From: an uncultured Prevotellaceae bacterium
GTDB taxonomy: Bacteria > Bacteroidota > Bacteroidia > Bacteroidales > Bacteroidaceae
Assembly: GCA_900316645.1 (NCBI GenBank)
Contig: ONDP01000021.1
Span: 1-50,974, forward strand
Direction: 5' to 3'
Length of the DNA: 50,974 nucleotides
This document shows positions 17,106-27,158 of this stretch, one piece after another (position 1 is the stretch's first letter; every line of letters begins with the position of its first letter). Under the pieces are notes generated by a model. That model saw nothing but the letters and a program-made list of their open reading frames with translations, did not search any database and was not told where the DNA came from. The translations under genes were made by a program, and so were the position numbers.

Positions 17106-18512
17106 GTGAAACGCCAAACAACCATAGCCGATATCTTCCTGATAGTTCTGCTGGGAGCTATCCTTCCCTTTTCGCCCCTGATTCATCCAAAACAACCCCG
17201 GCAGATAGGAAAGAAAATCATCGTCAACATCCACCAACGACCTACTGACGACTCCCTCCACAACTCCATCCGACTGATTGATGCAGAACTGGAGGAGATG
17301 AACTACTACTTCCGTGTACATCATGTGACGGATGAGGGCTATAACCAGATAGCGGCTTATCACACCCAACTGCAACAACGCTGTCGTCAGCAGCAGGCTT
17401 TGTTGGCGACAGAACGCAGACGATACATCACATACGACACCCTGCAACCACACGAGCGGACGCTGGTGGCTGTCAAGACGAATGGCGGCTATTGGAAAGC
17501 GGGACATTTTCATATCGGTCAGAAATTACAAGGCAGAGGTATCGTGGCAGATGAAAAAGGACGCGTCGTAAGAGCCTTGTGGGATAGTGACACCATCCTC
17601 GTGGCTCGCCGTACCGACTCGCTGGGCGTTTACGAAGGCCAGATGAACATGCTGTTGCAGGCCTCAGGGCAAGGGACTTATCGTTCCAAGAGTGGAAGTT
17701 TTTACGATGGTCACTGGCTCAATGACAAACGACAGGGCTTTGGATATGAGTCGTCAGCCCATCACCAACTGCGTGTCGGCGAATGGAAGAAAGGACGTTT
17801 TATGGGCGAGCGGTTGAAATATACCAGTGAACGCATCTATGGCATCGACATCTCGCGACATCAGCACGAGAAAGGGCGCAAGCGATATGCTATCACATGG
17901 CGCCATCTGCGCATTCTGTCACTGGGGAAGAACCATCCTACCGACGGACAGACATTCCCTATATCCTTTATATATATTAAGGCTACACAAAGTACCACCA
18001 TCGTGAACCGTTATTTCCGTCAGGACTACACGCAGGCCAGGAAACACGGTATGCACGTCGGTGCCTATCATTTCTTCTCACTCTCCACCACCCCACAGGC
18101 TCAGGCCGCCTATTTCCTGAAACACTCCATCGTTGCCAAAGGCGATTTCCCACCTGTGCTCGACGTAGAACCGTCGGAATCACAAATAGCCAGTATAGGG
18201 GGCGACAAGGAACTGATGCGCCGCATCCGCATCTGGATGCAGATAGTGGAGCATCGGACTGGAAAGAAGCCAATACTCTACGTCAACCAGAACTTTATCT
18301 TCAACCACATGAAAGATGCTGCCGACATCAAACAAAAATACAATGTATGGATTGCCCGTTACGGTGCCTATAAGCCCGATGTCAAACTGGCATACTGGCA
18401 ACTCTCGTCAACTGGACGGGTACAGGGCATCATGGGCGATGTCGATATCAATGTTTTCAATGGATATCAAGGACAGTTCAGCGAGTTTGTCCACACGGGA
18501 TTTCACAGATAG
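17106..18512 (+). CDS. GH25 muramidase-like protein with MORN-like linker
   Basis: It begins with GTG at 17106; an in-frame stop (the nudC TAA) lies two codons earlier and no ATG is near. Residues 8-26 form a membrane anchor or uncleaved signal, 50-105 are helical, and 175-236 contain MORN-like motifs (YEGQMNM, FYDGHWLNDKRQGFGY). From about 245 there is a GH25 lysozyme domain with YGIDISRHQ (Asp248) and the catalytic pair in LDVEPSE (Asp353, Glu355). It probably cleaves or binds peptidoglycan outside the inner membrane. It ends ten bases inside the convergent methyltransferase gene. Confidence 0.85.
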   Translation: MKRQTTIADIFLIVLLGAILPFSPLIHPKQPRQIGKKIIVNIHQRPTDDSLHNSIRLIDAELEEMNYYFRVHHVTDEGYNQIAAYHTQLQQRCRQQQALLATERRRYITYDTLQPHERTLVAVKTNGGYWKAGHFHIGQKLQGRGIVADEKGRVVRALWDSDTILVARRTDSLGVYEGQMNMLLQASGQGTYRSKSGSFYDGHWLNDKRQGFGYESSAHHQLRVGEWKKGRFMGERLKYTSERIYGIDISRHQHEKGRKRYAITWRHLRILSLGKNHPTDGQTFPISFIYIKATQSTTIVNRYFRQDYTQARKHGMHVGAYHFFSLSTTPQAQAAYFLKHSIVAKGDFPPVLDVEPSESQIASIGGDKELMRRIRIWMQIVEHRTGKKPILYVNQNFIFNHMKDAADIKQKYNVWIARYGAYKPDVKLAYWQLSSTGRVQGIMGDVDINVFNGYQGQFSEFVHTGFHR

Positions 18513-19162
18513 AAATCCTTCGTCAGCGCATTGTATTCTTCATCACCCAGTGTAATGATCATGCTCTGACGCTCTACTGGATGTTTGACAAATGACAGGA
18601 AATAACGCTTGGCTGGCTTTTGGGCAACCGTCCGCAAACCTAATATGCGCTGGGGAAAGAATCCAACAAAGGTAGCCTCGTCTTCCATCCGTTTCTTATA
18701 GTCAAAAGGAACAACCACCGACAACACCCCATCCTCATCAAGCAAGCGATAGGCAGCCTGCATCAGTTCCGCATAACTGAGGGTATCGGTATGACGGGCT
18801 ATATTGCGCTGGGCATCCGGAGCAGGCAGAGAGTCGCTGAAGAAAGGGGGATTGCACACAATGGCATCATAGCATCCCTCATGTTGCTGAACGGCTTCGT
18901 GCCTAACCTCTATCTGATGACGGAAATACGAATTCTCCACATTTTTAGTGGCCTGACGAACGGCACCTTCATCGATATCTATGGCTGTCACCAATGAATC
19001 AAGATTCCGTTGCGCCATCATCAGGGCTATGAGTCCTGTGCCGGTTCCTATGTCTAAAATACGCTTACCACCCTGAGCCCAAGCTCCAAGCATCACACCA
19101 TCCATGCCAACTTTCATGGCACAGAGATCTTGATAAATGGCAAATCTTTTGAATCTAAACAT
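18503..19162 (-). CDS. trmN6: tRNA1(Val) A37 N6-methyltransferase (TrmN6/YfiC)
   Basis: This Rossmann-type methyltransferase has the SAM motif LDIGTGTG (36-43) and the N6-adenine motif NPPF (104-107). The opening FRFKRFAIYQD and the region MKVGMDGVMLGAWA are typical of YfiC proteins, which methylate A37 of tRNA-Val. It is a single gene on the minus strand; its 3' end overlaps the GH25 gene by ten bases, and its 5' region abuts the HD-hydrolase promoter. Confidence 0.88.
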   Translation of the reverse strand: MFRFKRFAIYQDLCAMKVGMDGVMLGAWAQGGKRILDIGTGTGLIALMMAQRNLDSLVTAIDIDEGAVRQATKNVENSYFRHQIEVRHEAVQQHEGCYDAIVCNPPFFSDSLPAPDAQRNIARHTDTLSYAELMQAAYRLLDEDGVLSVVVPFDYKKRMEDEATFVGFFPQRILGLRTVAQKPAKRYFLSFVKHPVERQSMIITLGDEEYNALTKDFYL

Positions 19163-19227
19163 GCCGCAAATTTACAAACAAAAGCAAAGAATACCAAATT
19201 TGTTGATGTTAATTTTAAAGAATGTAT

Positions 19228-19235
19228 TATCTTTG
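19228..19235 (+). promoter_or_regulatory. -7 element of the HD-lpx operon
   Basis: TATCTTTG lies 29 bases before the ATG at 19265. It excludes the longer upstream frame start at 19130, which would lie before the transcription start. No exact TTTG is at the -33 spacing. Confidence 0.55.
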
Positions 19236-19264
19236 CATACGAATTCAAGAGTAAAGTACATTTC

Positions 19265-20485
19265 ATGGACGGATATAAAATTATCAACGACCCTGTGTTT
19301 GGGTTTATCAAGATTAGGATAGGACTGATCTACGACATCGTGCAGCACCCGCTCTTCCAACGCCTGAATCGCATCAATCAGTTAGGACTGGCTTCCGTCG
19401 TTTATCCAGGAGCCCGCCATACCCGTTTCCAACACTCCCTCGGTGCCCTCTACCTGATGTCGGAGGCAGTGAAGTCGCTCAAAGAGAAAGGTGTCTATAT
19501 CTTCGACTCTGAAGAAGAAGCTGTCAAGATAGCCATTCTGCTGCACGACATCGGACACGGTCCTTTCTCCCACGTTTTGGAGCACACACTCATGCACGGA
19601 ATCTCCCACGAAGACATCTCGTTGCTGATGATGGAACAAATTAACCGTGAAAAACACGGCGAACTGAATCTGGCCATCAGTATCTTTAAGGACGAATACC
19701 CCAACAAGATTTTCCACCAACTCATTTCCAGTCAACTCGACATGGACCGTTTGGACTATCTGCGTCGTGACTCTTTCTTTACAGGAGTCACTGAAGGAAA
19801 CATCGGTTCGGCACGCATTATCAAAATGCTGAATGTCAAGGATGACCGCCTGGTAATTGAGTCAAAAGGCATCTATTCTATCGAGAATTTTTTGACGACC
19901 AGACGACTGATGTATTGGCAGGTCTATCTGCACAGGACAGCTGTTGGATACGAGAAAATATTGGTCAATACATTATTGAGAGCCAAGGATTTAGTTCGTT
20001 CTGGTAAAGAAATTTTTGCGGCTCCTGCCCTCGCCTATTTCTTGGGTAACGAAGTGAATGCAGAATGGTTTGCTACCCACGATGATGCCCTGCAGATGTA
20101 TGCCGACCTTGACGACTCCGATATATGGAGTGCACTGAAGGTATGGAAAAATTCTGACGATATTATCCTCTCAACTTTAGCTACCGACATGCTCGACCGT
20201 CACCTCTTTACGGTGGAAGTGAGCGAAGAGCCTCCCGCAGAGGAATATCTCCAGAGTATCCGCGACCACATCGCCCTGCAGATGGGTATTCCTGTCGAGG
20301 ATACCCGCTATCTAATGACACTCACAGAAATAGGCAAAGATATGTACAACCCTGAGGACGACAGCATCGGAATACTTTACAAAGACGGCACCGTAAAAGA
20401 CATTGCAGAAGCCTCTGAAATTCTTAACGTACAACTACTTTCTAAAAAAATCCGTAAATATTACCTCTGTTATCATCGTTTTTAA
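19265..20485 (+). CDS. HD-superfamily nucleotide phosphohydrolase
   Basis: The 406 residues carry the HD metal centre: ARHTRFQHSLG (His52, His57) and LLHDIGHGPFSH (His94-Asp95, His98). This is the layout of dGTPase/SAMHD1-like triphosphohydrolases, but the substrate cannot be read from the sequence. I chose MDGYKIIND as the start because the promoter element lies between it and the longer alternative. It is the first gene before lpxD, 48 bases away, in a lipid A operon. Confidence 0.85.
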   Translation: MDGYKIINDPVFGFIKIRIGLIYDIVQHPLFQRLNRINQLGLASVVYPGARHTRFQHSLGALYLMSEAVKSLKEKGVYIFDSEEEAVKIAILLHDIGHGPFSHVLEHTLMHGISHEDISLLMMEQINREKHGELNLAISIFKDEYPNKIFHQLISSQLDMDRLDYLRRDSFFTGVTEGNIGSARIIKMLNVKDDRLVIESKGIYSIENFLTTRRLMYWQVYLHRTAVGYEKILVNTLLRAKDLVRSGKEIFAAPALAYFLGNEVNAEWFATHDDALQMYADLDDSDIWSALKVWKNSDDIILSTLATDMLDRHLFTVEVSEEPPAEEYLQSIRDHIALQMGIPVEDTRYLMTLTEIGKDMYNPEDDSIGILYKDGTVKDIAEASEILNVQLLSKKIRKYYLCYHRF

Positions 20486-20496
20486 GAAAAAAGTTG

Positions 20497-20504
20497 TATC
20501 TTTG
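20497..20504 (+). promoter_or_regulatory. Possible internal promoter element before lpxD
   Basis: TATCTTTG occurs 29 bases before the lpxD ATG, but no TTTG lies 19-21 bases upstream of it. It may give extra transcription of the lpx genes. Confidence 0.45.
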
Positions 20505-20533
20505 CAAGGATTTACAAAACATAACTAAAAAGA

Positions 20534-21529
20534 ATGGAATTTACAGCCAAACAAATTGCCGACGTTATCGGTGGTCGTGTGGAGGGTGACGAGAATGCTA
20601 AAGTCCACACTTTTGCGAAGATAGAAGAAGGTAAAGAGGGAACCATCACGTTTCTGTCTAATCCGAAATATACTCATTTCATTTACGAGACGAAAGCCTC
20701 GATAGTGCTAATCAACAACGATGTAGAGTTGGAGCATCCTGTCAGTGCCACATTGATTCGCGTCCCCAATGCTTACGAGTGTGTAGCAAAACTGATGCAG
20801 ATGTATGCTGCATCGCTGCCAAAGAAGAAGGGAATCGACCCGTTGGCATTCGTTTCCAAGACAGCAGAGATTGGCAAAGATGTCTATATCGGTCCCTTCA
20901 CTTATGTAGGCGAAGGCGTCAAGATTGGCGACGGCTGCCTGATATATCCTCATGTAACGATTTACGACGGTTGTCAGATTGGCAACAATGTCACCATACA
21001 TGCCGGTGCTGTGATTGGTGCCGATGGTTTCGGCTTTGCCCCCAACCAAGAGGGTTATGACAAGATTCCACAGATGGGTATCGTCGTCATTGAAGACAAT
21101 GTGGAGATTGGTGCCAATACGTGTGTTGACCGCTCGACGATGGGCCAGACGGTGTTGCATAAGGGTGTTAAGCTCGACAACCTTATCCAAGTGGCTCACA
21201 ACTGCGAGATTGGCGAGAACACTGTGATGTCAGCCCAAGCCGGTATGGCTGGTTCTACCAAGATTGGTGCATGGTGTATGGTTGGTGGACAGGCTGGTTT
21301 CTCCGGTCACATCACCATTGCCGACAAGACGTTTGTCGGTGCACAGAGCGGTGTCATCAGCAATACCAAGGGCAATGGCGAACAGCTCATCGGAGCACCT
21401 GCCATTAATCCGAAGGTTTTCTTCAAGGCCAGAGCTCTGGATGCCAAGTTGCCCGACATGTATCGTCAGATAGCTCAGTTGCAGCGTGAACTCGACGAAC
21501 TGAAAAAGATAGTTGAAATTGAAAAATGA
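20534..21529 (+). CDS. lpxD: UDP-3-O-(3-hydroxyacyl)glucosamine N-acyltransferase
   Basis: LpxD adds the second hydroxyacyl chain to UDP-glucosamine in lipid A synthesis. An N-terminal uridine-binding domain (1-100) precedes a left-handed beta helix of hexapeptide repeats ([16 protein letters not shown] and others). The catalytic histidine lies in [12 protein letters not shown], and the C-terminus is helical ([17 protein letters not shown]). At 331 residues it is the usual length. The lpxC-fabZ gene follows 13 bases later. Confidence 0.95.
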   Translation: MEFTAKQIADVIGGRVEGDENAKVHTFAKIEEGKEGTITFLSNPKYTHFIYETKASIVLINNDVELEHPVSATLIRVPNAYECVAKLMQMYAASLPKKKGIDPLAFVSKTAEIGKDVYIGPFTYVGEGVKIGDGCLIYPHVTIYDGCQIGNNVTIHAGAVIGADGFGFAPNQEGYDKIPQMGIVVIEDNVEIGANTCVDRSTMGQTVLHKGVKLDNLIQVAHNCEIGENTVMSAQAGMAGSTKIGAWCMVGGQAGFSGHITIADKTFVGAQSGVISNTKGNGEQLIGAPAINPKVFFKARALDAKLPDMYRQIAQLQRELDELKKIVEIEK

Positions 21530-21542
21530 TAACTAAATAAAT

Positions 21543-22925
21543 ATGAAGCAAAAAACACTCAAAGGCAGTTTCTCTCTCTTCGGAAAAGGACTGCATACGG
21601 GATTGAATCTTACAGTAACATTTAATCCTGCGCCAGAGAACACTGGTTACAAGATTAAACGAATCGATTTAGAAGGCGAACCCGTTATCGATGCAATTGC
21701 CGAAAATGTGATTGACACCCAGCGTGGCACTGTATTGGGCAAGGGCGATGTCCGCATCTCTACGGTAGAACACGGCTTGGCTGCTCTTTATGCAATGGGC
21801 ATCGACAATTGTTCCATCCAAGTCAACGGTCCAGAGTTTCCAATCCTCGACGGTTCTGCTTTCCAGTATGTCGAGAAAATCAAGGAGGTGGGTATCGAGG
21901 AGCAAAACGCCCCTAAGGACTGGTATATCATCCGCAAGAAGATAGAGGTGAAGGACGAACAAACAGGTTCGTGCATCACTATTCTGCCCGACGAGCAGTT
22001 CTCACTGACAGCCATGTGCTCCTTTGAGTCGAAATTCATTAACTCGCAGTTTGCTACGCTCGAAACCATTGAAGACTTCGAGACGGAGATTGCTGCTGCA
22101 CGCACATTCGTCTTCGTTCGCGATATCGAGCCACTGTTGCAGGCAAACCTTATCAAGGGCGGCGATATGGATAATGCCATCGTCATCTACGAGCGCCAGA
22201 CCACTCAGGAACGTCTCGACATGCTGGCAGACATGCTGCATGTGGAGCACCGCGACGCCAACGAGTTGGGTTATATCCAGCACAAGCCTTTGGTTTGGGA
22301 AAACGAATGTACACGTCATAAGTTGCTTGATATCATCGGCGATATGGCGCTGATTGGCAAACCTATCAAGGGCCGCATTATTGCCACTCGTCCGGGCCAT
22401 ACCATCAACAACAAGTTTGCCCGCCAGATGCGTAAGGAGATTCGCAAGCACGAGATTCAGGCTCCCATCTACGATCCCAATGAGGAGCCACTCATGGATG
22501 TCAACAAGATTCGTGAACTGCTGCCCCACCGCTACCCCATGCAGTTGGTTGATAAGGTGATTTCTCTCGGTGCCAACACCATTGTGGGCATCAAGAATGT
22601 CACCGCTAACGAACCTTTCTTCCAGGGACACTTCCCTGAAGAGCCCGTTATGCCCGGCGTGCTGCAGATTGAAGCTATGGCACAATGCGGCGGCCTGTTG
22701 GTACTTAACACGCTGGAGGAGCCCGAGCGTTGGTCCACCTATTTTATGAAGATTGACGACGTGAAGTTCCGCCAGAAAGTAGTTCCTGGTGATACGCTGC
22801 TCTTTAAGGTCGATCTATTGGCTCCTGTACGCCACGGAATCTCTTCGATGAAAGGTTACATCTTTGTCGGCGACCATGTAGTAGCCGAAGCTACATTCAC
22901 TGCTCAAATCGTAAAGAACAAATAA
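21543..22925 (+). CDS. lpxC/fabZ: Fused LpxC deacetylase - FabZ dehydratase
   Basis: Residues 1-305 are LpxC, which removes acetate from UDP-3-O-acyl-GlcNAc, the committed step of lipid A synthesis. Zinc ligands are His77 (STVEHGLAAL), His259 and Asp263 (HKLLDIIGD); His286 is a likely acid. Residues 315-460 are FabZ, the 3-hydroxyacyl-ACP dehydratase, with His363 and Glu377 in QGHFPEEPVMPGVLQIEAM. This fusion is characteristic of Bacteroidetes and links the acyl-chain supply to its use. Confidence 0.96.
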   Translation: MKQKTLKGSFSLFGKGLHTGLNLTVTFNPAPENTGYKIKRIDLEGEPVIDAIAENVIDTQRGTVLGKGDVRISTVEHGLAALYAMGIDNCSIQVNGPEFPILDGSAFQYVEKIKEVGIEEQNAPKDWYIIRKKIEVKDEQTGSCITILPDEQFSLTAMCSFESKFINSQFATLETIEDFETEIAAARTFVFVRDIEPLLQANLIKGGDMDNAIVIYERQTTQERLDMLADMLHVEHRDANELGYIQHKPLVWENECTRHKLLDIIGDMALIGKPIKGRIIATRPGHTINNKFARQMRKEIRKHEIQAPIYDPNEEPLMDVNKIRELLPHRYPMQLVDKVISLGANTIVGIKNVTANEPFFQGHFPEEPVMPGVLQIEAMAQCGGLLVLNTLEEPERWSTYFMKIDDVKFRQKVVPGDTLLFKVDLLAPVRHGISSMKGYIFVGDHVVAEATFTAQIVKNK

Positions 22926-22931
22926 TCAAAT

Positions 22932-23705
22932 ATGGCAAATCAAATTCATCCAATGGCGGTGGTTGACCCTGAGGCTCAACTGGGCGACGGCAACATCATC
23001 GGACCATTTTGTGTCATCGACAAGAACGTTGTCATTGGCAACAACAATAAGTTCCTGAATAATGTCACCATCCACTATGGTGCTCGCATCGGAAACGGCA
23101 ACGAGTTCTTCCCGGGAGCCAGCATCTCTACAAAACCTCAGGATTTGAAGTTTCAAGGCGAGGATACCATTTGCGAGATAGGAGACAACAACTCTATCCG
23201 CGAGAATGTCACCATCAGTCGCGGAACAGCCTCTAAAGGCAAGACCGTGGTGGGTAATGGAAATTTGCTGATGGAGAATATGCACGTGGCTCACGACTGT
23301 GTGATAGGCAACGGCTGCATCATCGGCAACTCGACAAAGTTTGCCGGTGAGGTGGAGGTTGAAGACTATGCCATCATCTCAGCCACCTGCCTGTTCCACC
23401 AGTTCTGCAAAGTGGGCAGCTACATCATGTTCCAAGGCGGATCACGCACTTCGCAGGATATCCCTCCCTACGTCATTGCCGGCAAGGAACCCGTGCGCTA
23501 TGCCGGTGTCAATCTCATCGGACTGCGCCGTCGTGGTTTTTCAACCGAGACCATCGAGGCTATCCATGATGCCTACCGCATCATCTATTCCAAGGGTGTC
23601 CTGAAGGATGGCATTGCCGAGGCACGCGCTATCTACCCCAATTCGAAAGAGGTGGAGTATATCTGTTCGTTTATTGAGAACTCCAAGCGCGGAGTGATAC
23701 GATAG
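22932..23705 (+). CDS. lpxA: UDP-GlcNAc O-acyltransferase
   Basis: LpxA catalyses the first acylation of lipid A synthesis. Hexapeptide repeats start at residue 4 (IHPMAVVDPEAQLGDGN), the catalytic histidine lies in NMHVAHDCVIGNG, and the C-terminal helical part (GLRRRGFSTETIEAI) is typical. The length of 257 matches the family. The order lpxD - lpxC/fabZ - lpxA is conserved. A seven-unit heptamer array begins at the base after the TAG. Confidence 0.95.
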   Translation: MANQIHPMAVVDPEAQLGDGNIIGPFCVIDKNVVIGNNNKFLNNVTIHYGARIGNGNEFFPGASISTKPQDLKFQGEDTICEIGDNNSIRENVTISRGTASKGKTVVGNGNLLMENMHVAHDCVIGNGCIIGNSTKFAGEVEVEDYAIISATCLFHQFCKVGSYIMFQGGSRTSQDIPPYVIAGKEPVRYAGVNLIGLRRRGFSTETIEAIHDAYRIIYSKGVLKDGIAEARAIYPNSKEVEYICSFIENSKRGVIR

Positions 23706-23754
23706 GTTAATGGTCAATGGTCAATGGTCAATGGTTAATGGTTAATGGTTAAGG
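23706..23754. repeat. Heptamer array filling the lpxA-miaA junction
   Basis: Seven 7-base units (GTTAATG, three GTCAATG, two GTTAATG, GTTAAGG) run from the base after the lpxA stop to two bases before the miaA GTG. The array contains in-frame TAA for miaA, so translation cannot start further upstream, and it replaces any normal ribosome-binding region. Confidence 0.9.
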
Positions 23755-23755
23755 G

Positions 23756-24652
23756 GTGGCTACTCTTGTTGTCATAACAGGACCGACGGCTGTCGGAAAG
23801 ACGGCGCTCTGCATTAAACTGGCAAAGCACTACGGTATTCCGATTATCAATGCCGACTCGCGGCAGATATACCGTGAACTGCGCATCGGTACGGCAAGTC
23901 CCTCTGACGAGCAACTTCGTGAGGTGAAACATTATTTTGTGGGAAGTATCGGTATCGACGATTACTATAACGCCTCGCTCTACGAACAGGATGTGCTACG
24001 AGTGCTTGACGAACAGTTCTGTCATTCGCCCATCCAACTGCTGACCGGTGGCAGCATGATGTACATCGACGCTGTCTGCAATGGTATCGACGACATTCCG
24101 ACCATCCGCGACGACATCCGCAACGAGATGAAGCGACGCTACGCCGAAGAAGGACTTGAAGCCCTTTGTGCCGATTTGCAGCGACTCGACCCTGAGCACT
24201 ATGCTGTAGTGGACCGTAAGAACTACCGCCGCGTCATCCATGCACTGGAGATTTGTTACCAGACAGGCCAGACGTACACGTCGTTTCGTAAGCAGGAACG
24301 CAAGCAACGGCCATTTCGCATCGTCAGAATTGGACTCAATCGCGAACGCGACGAACTCTATCAGCGCATCAACAGCCGTGTTGACCAGATGATGACCGAC
24401 GGACTGCTCGACGAGGCACGATCGCTCTACGATAAGCGGTCGAACAATGCGCTCAACACAGTGGGATATAAAGAGATGTTTGTTTATCTCGACGGCACAT
24501 GGACGCTTGACGAGGCCATAGAGCGCATGAAGGGCAATACCCGTCGCTATGCCCGCAAACAACTTACGTGGTTCCGGCGCGACACCGAGATGCAATGGTT
24601 CCACCCCAAACAACAGAAAGATATCTTGAACTACATATCTAAATATGAATAA
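23756..24652 (+). CDS. miaA: tRNA dimethylallyltransferase
   Basis: MiaA adds a dimethylallyl group to A37 of tRNAs reading UNN codons. The P-loop GPTAVGKTAL (9-18), the motif INADSRQIYREL and the RNA-binding part (YARKQLTWFRRD) are intact. The start must be the GTG at 23756 because an in-frame TAA lies two codons upstream, within the heptamer array. The end overlaps the PBP gene by eight bases. Confidence 0.94.
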   Translation: MATLVVITGPTAVGKTALCIKLAKHYGIPIINADSRQIYRELRIGTASPSDEQLREVKHYFVGSIGIDDYYNASLYEQDVLRVLDEQFCHSPIQLLTGGSMMYIDAVCNGIDDIPTIRDDIRNEMKRRYAEEGLEALCADLQRLDPEHYAVVDRKNYRRVIHALEICYQTGQTYTSFRKQERKQRPFRIVRIGLNRERDELYQRINSRVDQMMTDGLLDEARSLYDKRSNNALNTVGYKEMFVYLDGTWTLDEAIERMKGNTRRYARKQLTWFRRDTEMQWFHPKQQKDILNYISKYE

Positions 24653-27089
24653 ATACATCAAAATGATATGCCAGTCAGCTAAGCGCTTCTGGCAGTGGTA
24701 TAAGGGATTGTATAAGGGACGCCGGTGGTACACTAAGACGGGCGTCGGGCTGGTCTCGTTCATTGTGGCCTTCATGCTCTACCTTTTCATGGTTGACATT
24801 AATTTCCTGTGGCTCTTCGGCAAGTCGCCGTCGCTGACCACCATCATGAATCCAAAGAATCCCCAGGCTTCTGAGCTATACAGTGCCGACAACGTGCTGA
24901 TTGGTAAATACTTCAGTGAAAACCGCACACCCGTCAGTTACGAAGAGGTGAACCCCATGTTCTGGCGTGCACTGATTGACACTGAGGACGAACGTTTCTA
25001 TCAGCATTTCGGTATTGATTTCCAAGCCGTCTTCGCAGCACTGAAAGACTATGTAGTACACCATGATGCCCGTGGCGCTTCGACAATCACTCAGCAGTTG
25101 GTCAAGAATATGTTCCGTGTCCGCACAGAGTACTCTACCGGTCTATTGGGCTATATCCCAGGTGTTAAGATGCTCATCATGAAGAGCAAGGAGTGGATTA
25201 CTGCCGTCAAGATTGAGATGTTCTTCAATAAAAAGGAGATACTGACGATGTATGCTAATACCGTTGATTTCGGTTCTAATGCCTTCGGAATCAAGACGGC
25301 TGCCAAGACCTATTTCGGCACCACACCCAGTCACCTCACCACCGACCAGTGTGCCATTCTTGTGGGACTGCTCAAGGCTACCACTTATTATAATCCTCGC
25401 ATCAACCCGAAGAATTCCTTTGATCGCCGTAATGTGGTGCTCAACAATATGTTGCTCCATAAGGACATCAATCGTCAGGCTTACGACACACTGACGCAGA
25501 AGCCTATCGACCTCGATTACAGTGTCGAGAACAACTATGACGGACAGGCACTTTACTTCCGCGAGGCTGTTAAATCGGAATTGCAACAGTGGTGCCAGGA
25601 AAATGATATCGACCTCTATCGCGATGGTCTGAAAATCTATACCACCGTCGATACCCGAATGCAGCGCTATGCTGAGGAGGCAGTCATCAAGCAGATGAAG
25701 ATTATCCAGAAGAGCTTCGACAACCACTGGCTCGGACAGAACCCCTGGCGCGACGAACGCGGACAGGAGATTCCCAACTTCATTGAGAATATTGCCAAGC
25801 GCCTACCTTATTATAAATATCTCTCGCAGATATTTGACGGCAATCAGGACTCTATCAACTACCACTTGAATTTGCCCCACCCCGTCAAACTTTTCGATTA
25901 CGAACAGGGATTCATTGAACGTGAGATGTCAACACTCGACTCCATTCGCTACATGGAGCATTTCATGCACTGCGGATTCGTGGCAATGGAGCCACAGACC
26001 GGTCATGTAAAGGCATGGGTGGGCGACCTCGATTTCAAAACGTGGAAATATGATAAGGTGACGGCCATGCGACAGCCAGGCTCCACCTTCAAGCTATTCG
26101 TCTATGCCGAAGCCATGAACCAGGGCATCACCCCTTGCGACACCCGTCAGGACTCCTATTTCTCCATGAAGGTTCAAGACCACGGTAAAGAGGTGACATG
26201 GGCTCCACATAATGCCGACGGCCGTTTCTCTAACGCAAATATCACACTGAAGCAGGCCTTTGCTATGAGTATCAACTCCGTGGCTGTCAAACTCGGACAG
26301 GAGGTGGGCATCCCTCAAATCGTGAAGACTGCCCACGCCATGGGTATCAAGAGCAAACTCGACGCCACACCGGCACTGGCCCTCGGCTCCAGCGATGTCA
26401 ATCTGTTGGAACTGGTGAATGCCTATTGCACGCCCGTCAACAACGGTAAGGCACATGCTCCTGTATTGGTGAGCCGCATTCTCGATCGCGACGGCAACGA
26501 AATCTATAATGCCGACAAACAGGAAGAACAGCAGGCATTGCCCGAAAAGAGTGCCTTCTTCGTCACTCAGCTGTTACAGGGCGGTATGCATGGCACCAGT
26601 TCAGCGCTTTATCGTTTCGTAAGCCGATTCCTTGGCGATACTGATTTCGGTGGCAAGACTGGAACCTCCAACAATCACAGCGATGCCTGGTTCGTAGGCA
26701 CTACCCCGCGCCTCGTCGTCGGAGCCTGGGTAGGTGGTGAATATCGCAGCATCCACTTCCGCACCGGAGCCCTCGGTCAGGGCAATCGCACTGCCCTCCC
26801 CGTCTGTGGCAATTTCCTTGAGCTCGTTCTTGGCGACCCTGCCTTCAAGCAATATCATGCCAAATTCCAGGTGCCTAAGAGTCTCGATGCCTCGATGGCT
26901 ACCTATAGTTGTGGTGGATATTTCAAGATTCCGAGTGATAGCGACAGCTTGTCGGTTGACAGTCTCTCTCATGAGTCCATCCCTGTTATCGATGGTCAGC
27001 CCACAGCAGAGCCCACCCCCAGTGCACCTGCTGAGGCTGCTCCGACACCCACTCCAAAAGAACCCGCAGAAGCCACCAAGGAGGAATAG
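24645..27089 (+). CDS. Class A penicillin-binding protein (PBP1A-like)
   Basis: This bifunctional peptidoglycan synthase has a cytoplasmic basic tail, a transmembrane helix at 33-53 and a GT51 glycosyltransferase with Glu114 in TEDERFYQHFGID and GASTITQQLVKN (144-155). A transpeptidase follows with Ser480 in PGSTFK, SIN at 542-544 and KTGTS at 671-675. The last 60 residues are a Pro/Ala/Glu/Thr-rich tail. It closes the lipid A and tRNA-modification operon, overlapping miaA by eight bases, so outer- and inner-envelope synthesis share a transcript. Confidence 0.93.
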   Translation: MNKYIKMICQSAKRFWQWYKGLYKGRRWYTKTGVGLVSFIVAFMLYLFMVDINFLWLFGKSPSLTTIMNPKNPQASELYSADNVLIGKYFSENRTPVSYEEVNPMFWRALIDTEDERFYQHFGIDFQAVFAALKDYVVHHDARGASTITQQLVKNMFRVRTEYSTGLLGYIPGVKMLIMKSKEWITAVKIEMFFNKKEILTMYANTVDFGSNAFGIKTAAKTYFGTTPSHLTTDQCAILVGLLKATTYYNPRINPKNSFDRRNVVLNNMLLHKDINRQAYDTLTQKPIDLDYSVENNYDGQALYFREAVKSELQQWCQENDIDLYRDGLKIYTTVDTRMQRYAEEAVIKQMKIIQKSFDNHWLGQNPWRDERGQEIPNFIENIAKRLPYYKYLSQIFDGNQDSINYHLNLPHPVKLFDYEQGFIEREMSTLDSIRYMEHFMHCGFVAMEPQTGHVKAWVGDLDFKTWKYDKVTAMRQPGSTFKLFVYAEAMNQGITPCDTRQDSYFSMKVQDHGKEVTWAPHNADGRFSNANITLKQAFAMSINSVAVKLGQEVGIPQIVKTAHAMGIKSKLDATPALALGSSDVNLLELVNAYCTPVNNGKAHAPVLVSRILDRDGNEIYNADKQEEQQALPEKSAFFVTQLLQGGMHGTSSALYRFVSRFLGDTDFGGKTGTSNNHSDAWFVGTTPRLVVGAWVGGEYRSIHFRTGALGQGNRTALPVCGNFLELVLGDPAFKQYHAKFQVPKSLDASMATYSCGGYFKIPSDSDSLSVDSLSHESIPVIDGQPTAEPTPSAPAEAAPTPTPKEPAEATKEE

Positions 27090-27158
27090 TTTCTACATAT
27101 CATTTCTAAAAGCGCCCAGACTTCATGGATGGGTCGTGGAGATAGGTCCCGTCAGCTC

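Noticed and set aside
19130-19264. Upstream extension of the HD hydrolase
   Set aside because: It overlaps the promoter element and the start of trmN6, and its residues are not typical of the family.
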